From Lophium mytilinum (Eukaryota; Ascomycota; Dothideomycetes; Mytilinidiales; Mytilinidiaceae), in NCBI GenBank assembly GCA_010093605.1, contig MU004185.1:1199334-1263333 (forward strand): a stretch of 64,000 bases of DNA. Direction: 5' to 3'. Of the stretch, positions 56,791 to 64,000 are shown piece after piece. A program made the translations under genes and the position numbers. The notes under the pieces are model-generated. The model searched no databases and had not been told where the DNA came from. It saw only the letters and a program-made list of their open reading frames with translations. The number at the start of each line of letters is the position of its first letter. The first letter of the stretch is position 1.

Positions 56791-59700
56791 CTACTTATAT
56801 ACAGGCCTATATATAATATAGCTATAGCTTATTATACTACTAGTTCTATTACTAGCTTTCTTATAAGCTTTAGCCTATAAGTAGGCTTCTAGCTGCTTAT
56901 TTCTAATAGAGAGGCGCCTCTAAGGCTCTTCTAGAGGCGCTTAATAAGCGCTAAACTACCTAAATTAGTAATAGATATATATATTAAGCTATTAAGAATA
57001 TAGGTAAGCTACTATAGATATAGAAAGCTATAGAGAAGTAGATTTAATAGCTTTATAGGCCTTATCTATTTAGAAGAGCTATAGACTAACTTTTATAGTA
57101 GCTATACTAAGAATTTATCTACTTATCTTTCTATATTATATTAGTAATAAAAAAGTAATAAAAAATTAATAGATTTTAATACTATAAAGCTATAGAAACT
57201 TACTATATAAAGGCTCTTTCTATGCCTTTTTAAAGGCCTTATTACTATTAATTTATTCTTTTCTATAGCCTTGCTATTATCTAATAGCCTTACTATTATC
57301 TAATAGCCTTACTATTATTCTATAGTCTTACTATTCTTATTACTATAGAGTCTATTAGTATTCTAACTGCGGGTAATAAGTATAAGCTCTTTAAGAATAT
57401 TAAAGCGCTCTATAAAGATATTATAATAGCTAAGAGCTAGGCTCTTAAGGTTAGTATTAGCTAGAAGAACTTTATAGACCTTAGGTATTATACTATAGTT
57501 TTATATAAGTAGTAATTAACTACTATAAGGGTAAAGAATAGTTCTATTATAGTATAAAAGGTTAGTTTAATTAATAGAGACGTTAGCGCAGTACTTACCT
57601 TAGTAGTTAGGTAATTAATTAGTATAACTATATAGGCGCAGCGCCTACTATAAGGGCTCTATTCTTATATATAAAGTACTTAGTATAGTATATACCTTAA
57701 TTTCTTAAGGTAACTAGAATAATACCGCCTAAGGTAATTACCTTAATTATAGCCCTTTATCTTAGAGAAAAGATAGAGCTCTAGTAGGCGCGCTATATAA
57801 AGAGGGCGCTTCTTAGTAATAATACTTAAATAAGTGTAGAGAACTATACTAAGATACCTAAGTACCTATAGCGCCTTAAGGCGGTAAATTCTAGTACTAT
57901 AACTAACCTCTATATTATTAATAACTAGTTCTACCGCGTCTTTATATATCTAGAGGAGAGTAGATAGTTTCTCTAGTATAGTAGCCTACTATAGATTAGC
58001 CTTAATAGTACTTATTAGCGTAATAGCTTTAAAGATATTATCCTAATTACTATTAGTTAAGATATAAATAATAGGCTCTATTCTCTAGCCTAGGTAGTTA
58101 TAGAGAGTAAAAGTATAGATATATAGATATAGTTTATAAAGCTATTAATAAAGGCTCTACCTATATTAAATAAGGCGTTATTTATACTAACTATCTACTT
58201 ATAAGTTTAATTTTTATTATTTATTAATAATTTTTAAGTAGACATCTATATATTTATTTATAGCGGGGATATTAAGTTAAAATATATTAATTTTAGTAAG
58301 AAATTATATAGTTTATATATAAGGTCCTATTATAATAAATAATATATAGATATAACTAAAAATTATAATAGCCCCCTTTTAATTTCTATACCCCTCTTTA
58401 TAATAGCGCCTATACCTCTTAATTTCCTTCTATATACTCTATAATACTATAGTTAATTTCTATACTAAATTTTATAGTCTCTATAACTATACTATTCTTA
58501 TTAATAGATTCTTTAAATATCTACCTACTTATACTATTTTTTTTATAGAGATTATAATAAAGGCCTCTAATATACTATTAATAGCTAGATTCCCTTTAAG
58601 CACGCAGTATACTACTACTAGCACCTAGCTAAGAATATTAAGAAGCGCTTTAGAGTCTTTACTAGCTATTAATTCTATTCTCTTACCTATACTATAGATA
58701 ATATTATAATTAAGTATACTATATAGAGAATAGAGTTCTTAGTAGATAGCTTTAGTATAAGGACCTATCTATATATATTAGACTTATAAAAATAGCTAGT
58801 AAGAGATACTAAGGCGCGCAGGTTTAGGGTAATTACTAGCGGCGTTAATAAGTCCTTTAATAGAGTTATTTAAGAGTAGAGAGAGTAGTCTACTCTCTTT
58901 CTTCTCTACTATCTATAGCACCTTATAATTAAGTACTGCGCCGCGTAATAGCTTAAGGCTAGCAGGTTAATAAAGGTGTAGAGGTAGCTATTTAACTATA
59001 ATTATCTAGAATAGCTTATACCCTATATATATTATAATTCTTAGTACTTTCTTATAGTAATTTCTAATAGCTTTTAGGGCCTAGAGCTTCTATATAAGAA
59101 TTAAAAGCTAGCTTATATATATATTATTTAAATAAATACACTTACTAATATTAACGCCCTTATAGCCTGCGCTTATATAGGCTACTACTACTTTAATAAA
59201 GTATATATTATATACCTTAATAAGCGCTGCTATATCTATAGTAACTTCTAGAACTATTAGTTTTCTTATAAATATACTATAGCTATTATTATAAGGCTAG
59301 GCTTAGCTAGCGTTTTCTATATAGATTTCTATTAACTTTATAAGTAGTAGAAGAGCTATAGGCCTCTTAAGAATAATAGGCTACTATATAACTATTATAG
59401 AGGCTCTAGCTATATATAGCCTATAAGAATTAATAATATTTTTCTATCTAATAACTACCTAGCGCCTATATATAAGGTAACCTATAAAGTATTATAAAAG
59501 AAGTAGAAATAAATAGATAATTAACTATCTAATACTAGATTAGGCTAGTAGTATAGTGTATGCAGGTTTTCTAGTTATAATAAGGCTAATAAAAGAGTAT
59601 ATAGAGGCTATCTAGAGATTTAAAATAAAAAATTATTAAAATTAGATAATTTTTAGTAGAGAAATTAGGCTTTATATATTTCTATCTATTTAAATACTAA

Positions 59701-59822
59701 TTCTTAGAAATAGAGGCCCTTTTAGCTAGTTTCTATACTATTTTCCCTTAGTTAGAGTATATAAAGCTAATTTTCTTAATTTTCTTAATTTTCTATAGTT
59801 CTAGAGGTGCGGCTATTATATA

Positions 59823-60037
59823 TAGGCCTTAATACTATATTAGCGGCCTATATATAGTTATATAATATATAAAAACGCCCTAGAGATATATAGACGCGGA
59901 GCTAATACTTAAAGGGGCCTATTTACTAGCTTTTAGGCCTTAATTAGCATAGGCTAAGTAATTAGGTGTCTCTATAGTGTTTTGTATATATTAAAGACTA
60001 TACAGGGGTGATATGCACTCATTGTAGACTATTGTCG
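59823..60037 (-). repeat. Terminal inverted repeat, right (215 bases)
   Basis: Reverse complement begins CGACAATAGTCTACAATGAG. Inside of it the two arms diverge (left continues CTACTTATA, right TATATAATAG). Confidence 0.9.
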
Positions 60038-60047
60038 CCCTCTGGGG
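60038..60047. repeat. Target-site duplication, right copy (10 bases)
   Basis: CCCTCTGGGG, same orientation as at 56566, exact match, immediately outside the right inverted repeat. Confidence 0.85.
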
Positions 60048-63022
60048 ACGTTGCAGGACGTGACAGGACGACAGCGGTACCTGGCGCCTCGCGGAGCCAG
60101 TTGATTCGGGCCACCGTTCCCACGACTCCAACGGCGGCCTGGTAATGGATGATCTGCAGCGAAGCTCGGCTGTGACGCCTGAGAGAGGTCCGGCTGTATT
60201 CTGTGCATGAGGATCGAGCTTGGACGCGTCCGGGATGGAGAGCTTGGGGGCCTCTTCTCGCCTCCGATTATTGAGCGCTGCATGATCGGCGTGCAGCCCT
60301 CGCTCTTCTGTTGGAGAGGGCGCCGTGCAGCTTCACGCGCTGACGTCGAGGGTCAGCGTGAAACGAAGCCGCGACAGCACGGCAGCCAATGATGCCTCAG
60401 CGCCCCGTCTGGGCTGGGAGAAGCGTAGTGAAAGGCCCTGGCGCCGTCGCGCGTGAGGAGAGTGCACATCTCTGTAGGCGCTGGCGATGTACCTCGTGGC
60501 CCGTACTCCGTGTGACTGTGACGGGCGGAGAGAGTGGCTATCGCGTCGGCGGGAGATGAGGTCACAGACACAGACAGCCGATTCAAGGCGCGCAAAACGA
60601 GAGGGACACGCGGAGAGGTTGCAATTCTCAATCCTCGTCTCTCTCTGTTGCCAACCTCAAGGCAGCAGCAGCAGAGTCGGCAACGCTAGCCGGCGCGACT
60701 CGGATGCCGACGCAGCTGTTTCGGGGGCTGGGCGTGGACTCGGCAGCGTCGGGATGGGAGGTGGCAGGAGCCGGGTGGGGAAGGGACGCCCGCAGCCACG
60801 AAGCCAGCACGGCCAGGTTGCAAATTGAGGGCGCCGTAGCCAATCCCTTTGCCGCCCAGCGAATTCTCACGCAGCACGCCCGCGAACTGGCCCACGAGAG
60901 CGAAAATCCCGGCGTGCCCAGCTGTGATTGCTCGCACGCTGCAAATTGCACGTCCCGTGGGAAACCTTGAAGGCCCTGGGAGAGTGCGGCTCAAAACCCA
61001 TCGGGCTCGGCCTCTCTGACGCCGCCCTGCCCAGCTCGTGTCCATCCACTCAGCACTCCACTGCCGGCATCGAGCGCACTCGACACGTCAGGCCCTGTCC
61101 TCACCGCCAGCATCATCGATTCCAGCCCTTCCCGCCGGCCCACGCATACTGCAGCACCTCGCCCTCCTCGCCCCAGCCGCCTGCAGACGCGCTCACAGCT
61201 GCTGTCCGTCTGCTGCTCACTGCTGCCACGGCTGCCACACTGCGACAGTAGCTCGTCTGCACACGGCCTCTTCTGCGCAACCTAAAGCGCTTCTTCTGGC
61301 TGGCCGCACGCTGAGCTTTTCCCACCTTTTCCCAGGCACGGACGGCAGCCATAGGGCGGAGCAGCGGGCTTTCAGCGCTGGCGGTCGAATAAAATCCCTA
61401 GTCGCCTCGCTCCCACACCCAATCCACTCTCTGTCTCCTTCACCCACCAACCATCTCGACGCCCAATCACCCTGCACCACCACGGCGCAGCTATCGACGT
61501 TATCACGAGTCTGCACCACGACGGCCTCGTGGAGCACAAGGGCCCCCAAGCCACCCACAGCGCGGCCAGGTAAGACAGGCTAAGGCCCCAGAGCGAATCC
61601 CACGACCAACGCGCGCCCTCACCACCACAAAATCTCGTGACCGACGTTGCCTGCGGTCCCAGATTTCTCGGTACGTCCTCCAACAGCTGCTGTCCACTCA
61701 TCCCCAAGCAGACGCGCTCCTCACGGCGCGCGCTCAGCGACCGCCAGCCGCCATGCACGGCCGCTGCGAGGGCCGTCGGCGCAGCGCAGTCATGGCATCT
61801 GCGCTGAGCACATCGCACTTCGCACCTCAGCAGCACCTCACCTCCGCACGGCTAACATGCGCAGACTCGCGACACACAGCGCCGGCCCGTGAACTGCAAC
61901 TGCCTCCGCTGCCACTTTGTTCCGCCCACGGCGCGACTCCGCCAGCCTGACCAGCGACAGCCGCGGGTAGACTATCGCCCGAACACCCTCAGCAGTCCAA
62001 CGTCACCTCGCGACGGCACCGCAAGACTCGCAGCTGCGACGTGGAGCGCGCGCTGATTAAGACGGTAAGGGCTCCTCGTCTCGTTGGGCATGCATGAACC
62101 TGCATTGCCAGCGCATCGCTCCAATCGCCCGCCCGCCAGCACATGCCCACCCTCTCTGCCTCCTCCAATTGCTCTCACGCGCGACTAGCTAACAAACCAC
62201 GGCCGCCAGAATCCACCCAGCAATTGCCTGCGCATACCCAGCGACTCTCCGCACACGGTCCCCACACGGCGCGGCCCTCGCTCCGCCCGCATTGAGCCCG
62301 CTGCCCTCGAAGCCCGCCCGTTGAAGCGCACCGTACCGCACCGCACCGCCGCACGAGCTGCGCGCCTGCTGCACCAAGCACCCCAAGCGCCGTGCTGAGG
62401 CTGCTTCGCGCACATCCCCGATCCCGCCTCATCAGCGTGGCCATTGACAACGCATCGAGCATCAGATTGCCGTGACGTGACCCCAGCTCGCCGCAGCAAG
62501 CCCTGATATCCCGACCCGCCCGACATCACCACGCGCCAGCAAACAAGGCCATTATCGAGGCAGCTTCATAATCCGACGACGGACCGAAGGCCAAAGAGAC
62601 AGTGCCGTATCAGTTTCCGCGCAAAGACTCTCCAGCTGCTCCCTCCAGGTATGTATTGGCTGTCCGCGCCCTCTAGCCGAATCACTTATTGGACCTTGCT
62701 GATCTGACCTGCCCTTCAGGCTGCACTGCTCCGCCACTAGCTGCGCTGCTCGACTCACGCCGCGCCCCCCAGCATCCTCCGCCGTCCGTTCGCGACCTTT
62801 GCGATACCGCGCCTCCCAATCGCCTCCTCCGACTGCCATACTCGGGCCTGACTCGCTGACGCGACATCACCGGTGGCGGCCGTCTAGACCAAGCGAGCAA
62901 GACCTGTCTGTGCTCTATAGTGGCGTTTCTGGGGTAATACCTAGTGGCACGACTCTCACGTCGCGTACTTCCACCTTGTCTTTGTGCCCTCTCAGGTATC
63001 TTGTACCTAGGAGACCGCAGAC
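60048..63022 (+). promoter_or_regulatory. GC-rich promoter and long leader of hapB
   Basis: Three kb of C-rich sequence with CCACC and CGCC tracts and many overlapping frames but no family. Plausible leader introns on the plus strand: 61570-61662 (GTAAGA ... CCCAG), 62649-62719 (GTATGT, branch GCTGATC, CTTCAG) and 62934-62995 (GTAATA ... CTCAG). The last ends 27 bases before the hapB ATG. Where transcription starts cannot be told from sequence. Confidence 0.45.
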
Positions 63023-64000
63023 ATGACCGACTACGCGCAGTACCAGCAACCGCACCATGGCCACGCGCCAGCACATCTCCAGAACTACGGCGGGGCACCA
63101 CAGAACCCTTCGGGCAACGCGTCGATAACCTCGCCAAACCAACAGACGCAGATGCACCCCCAGTATCAACAAACCTCCCCAATACTACCCTCGCAGGGCT
63201 ACAACCAAGGTGGCCCTCCGAATGCGCAACACCAAGCCCACCAGCAGATGGGCTACCCCCAGAGTTATGGCGTCCCTCCCGGGATGCATCAGCAATATGG
63301 GATATCACCGACTCAAGCAGCAGCGATGGCAACTGCGGCTGCTGTAGGGCCAGACTACTACAATCAAGCAGGCCTCGGGGGCCAGCTGGCACAAGATCCG
63401 CGCGCGTCGCCGCGGATGGCTGGGACCCAGATCAAAACAGACGGCCGTGTTGCTCCGCGATCGCCAACCTCAGCCTCAGGCGCCATGAGCGCGGGTGGTA
63501 TGCCCTCTCAAGTTCAGATGCCTCCAGGCCAGGCAATACCGCAGCGGAGGATGAGCACTCAGATCACTAGCCCGGCCATGCAGCACCCGCAGCCCGTGAT
63601 GAATCACGCGGCAAGACCCTCCGTGCCACCCATGTCACAAGCTCCGGCGCAACATCAACAATCACCGGAGCTGGTCGCCGGCGCAGCGGAAGAGGCTCCG
63701 CTATACGTCAACGCGAAACAATTCCATCGCATCCTTAAGCGACGCTTGGCCCGTCAGAAGCTCGAGGACGCGCTCCGCTTGACGTCGAAAGGACGAAAAC
63801 CGTACCTCCACGAGTCACGCCATAATCATGCGATGCGGCGACCTCGTGGTCCCGGTGGTCGCTTTCTGACCGCTGATGAAGTTGCAGCCATGGATGCTGC
63901 CGCTAAGGGAGGGGAGCCCGACGACGTCGGCGACAAGGAGAACCTCAACACTCCTGCCAAAGCCTCACAGGCCCAAGTAAGCTCCGGCTCCAAGCGGAAA
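63023..64000 (+). CDS. hapB: CCAAT-binding factor subunit HapB/Hap2 (NF-YA), partial, cut by right window edge
   Basis: Open without interruption for 326 codons from ATG 63023 to the window end. Nuclear DNA-contact subunit of the CCAAT-binding complex, which with HapC and HapE activates many fungal promoters and, with HapX, governs iron use. The first 230 residues are Gln/Pro/His-rich, low complexity. The NF-YA core follows: [18 protein letters not shown] (HapC/HapE-binding helix A1, about 225-243), linker [12 protein letters not shown], then [19 protein letters not shown] (minor-groove helix A2, about 258-276) and RFLTADEVA. All key His/Arg residues of the CCAAT-contacting block are present. 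A basic segment near the end (SGSKRK) may be part of a nuclear signal. The C-terminus lies outside the window. Confidence 0.95.
   Translation, partial: MTDYAQYQQPHHGHAPAHLQNYGGAPQNPSGNASITSPNQQTQMHPQYQQTSPILPSQGYNQGGPPNAQHQAHQQMGYPQSYGVPPGMHQQYGISPTQAAAMATAAAVGPDYYNQAGLGGQLAQDPRASPRMAGTQIKTDGRVAPRSPTSASGAMSAGGMPSQVQMPPGQAIPQRRMSTQITSPAMQHPQPVMNHAARPSVPPMSQAPAQHQQSPELVAGAAEEAPLYVNAKQFHRILKRRLARQKLEDALRLTSKGRKPYLHESRHNHAMRRPRGPGGRFLTADEVAAMDAAAKGGEPDDVGDKENLNTPAKASQAQVSSGSKRK

Larger units (their letters stand above)
56576..60037. mobile_element. RIP-mutated DNA transposon, Mutator-like (MULE), 3462 bases
   Basis: Class II element bounded by 215-base inverted repeats and a 10-base target duplication, the combination expected of Mutator-like elements (9-11 bases, long ends) such as Fusarium Hop, which is also about 3.3 kb. 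Base composition is extremely TA-rich with almost no CpA, and differences between the two ends are all transitions, the mark of RIP. Internal stop codons crowd every frame; no transposase can be expressed. A plus-strand patch near 58598-58651 still reads KHAVYYY-stop-HLAKNIKKRF, like the Cys/His-Leu-Asn region of MULE transposases (TAG would be a RIP product of TGG). Family call rests on ends and size more than on this patch. Non-autonomous and dead. Confidence 0.85.

Noticed and set aside
56576-60037. The TA-rich block as an LTR retroelement or a centromere-like AT island
   Set aside because: The ends are inverted, not direct, and are bounded by a 10-base target duplication, which fits a DNA transposon.
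61038-61583. 181-codon open frame, plus strand, upstream of hapB
   Set aside because: Ala/Ser/Pro/His bias follows from the C-rich DNA; frames on both strands are open here. More likely leader or promoter.
1-64000. tRNA genes and CRISPR arrays
   Set aside because: No cloverleaf with both A and B boxes and no regularly spaced identical repeats were found by eye; the only short-period arrays are the two minisatellites.

Overview
The window is nuclear DNA of a filamentous ascomycete (Pezizomycotina, probably Dothideomycetes; the class is an inference from gene content). The signs are short introns of about 46-60 bases with GTRNGT donors and CTRAY branch points, three HET-domain genes, a fungal NACHT receptor, a HapB/Hap2 CCAAT factor, and an extremely TA-rich transposon whose two ends differ only by transitions, as repeat-induced point mutation (RIP) would leave them. 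Exon chains below were assembled by hand from splice signals and frame; each multi-exon model given as complete closes in frame.

Layout. 1-0.8 kb: a drug-exporter-like MFS gene cut by the left edge. 1.5-2.9 kb: an F-box-like protein. 5.3-6.9 kb: a six-exon DUF2406 gene, tail to tail with a three-exon VMA21 gene, which shares a divergent promoter with a Fun30-type SNF2 remodeler (8.3-11.9 kb). 12.7-14.6 kb: HET gene 1. 15.7-16.3 kb: a small three-exon gene of unknown family. 18.4-21.6 kb: a Dal5-like transporter and an Mpv17-family protein. 22.6-23.7 kb: an orphan with a chromo-like patch and a Cys-pair motif. 24.5-33 kb: a recognition island made of a HET-gene fragment, two 12-base minisatellites, an NLR of 1459 residues, and HET gene 2 tail to tail with it. 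33.4-39.7 kb: a housekeeping block of MMS19, MTD1 and dUTPase, all tied to DNA replication and thymidylate supply. 41.9-43.7 kb: hexose transporter. 44-47 kb: gene-poor stretch with two similar TATA promoters. 47-49 kb: a secreted sedolisin protease. 50.6-51.8 kb: a MaoC-like hot-dog protein with hydrophobic N-terminal segments. 53.4-55.4 kb: HET gene 3. 56.6-60.0 kb: a RIP-mutated Mutator-like DNA transposon with 215-base inverted ends and a 10-base target duplication. 60-64 kb: a GC-rich leader and the start of hapB, cut by the right edge.

The most unusual parts are the NLR/HET island with its dead HET fragment and related, oppositely oriented minisatellites, and the fully delimited Mutator-like fossil. 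No CRISPR, rRNA or convincing tRNA was seen.
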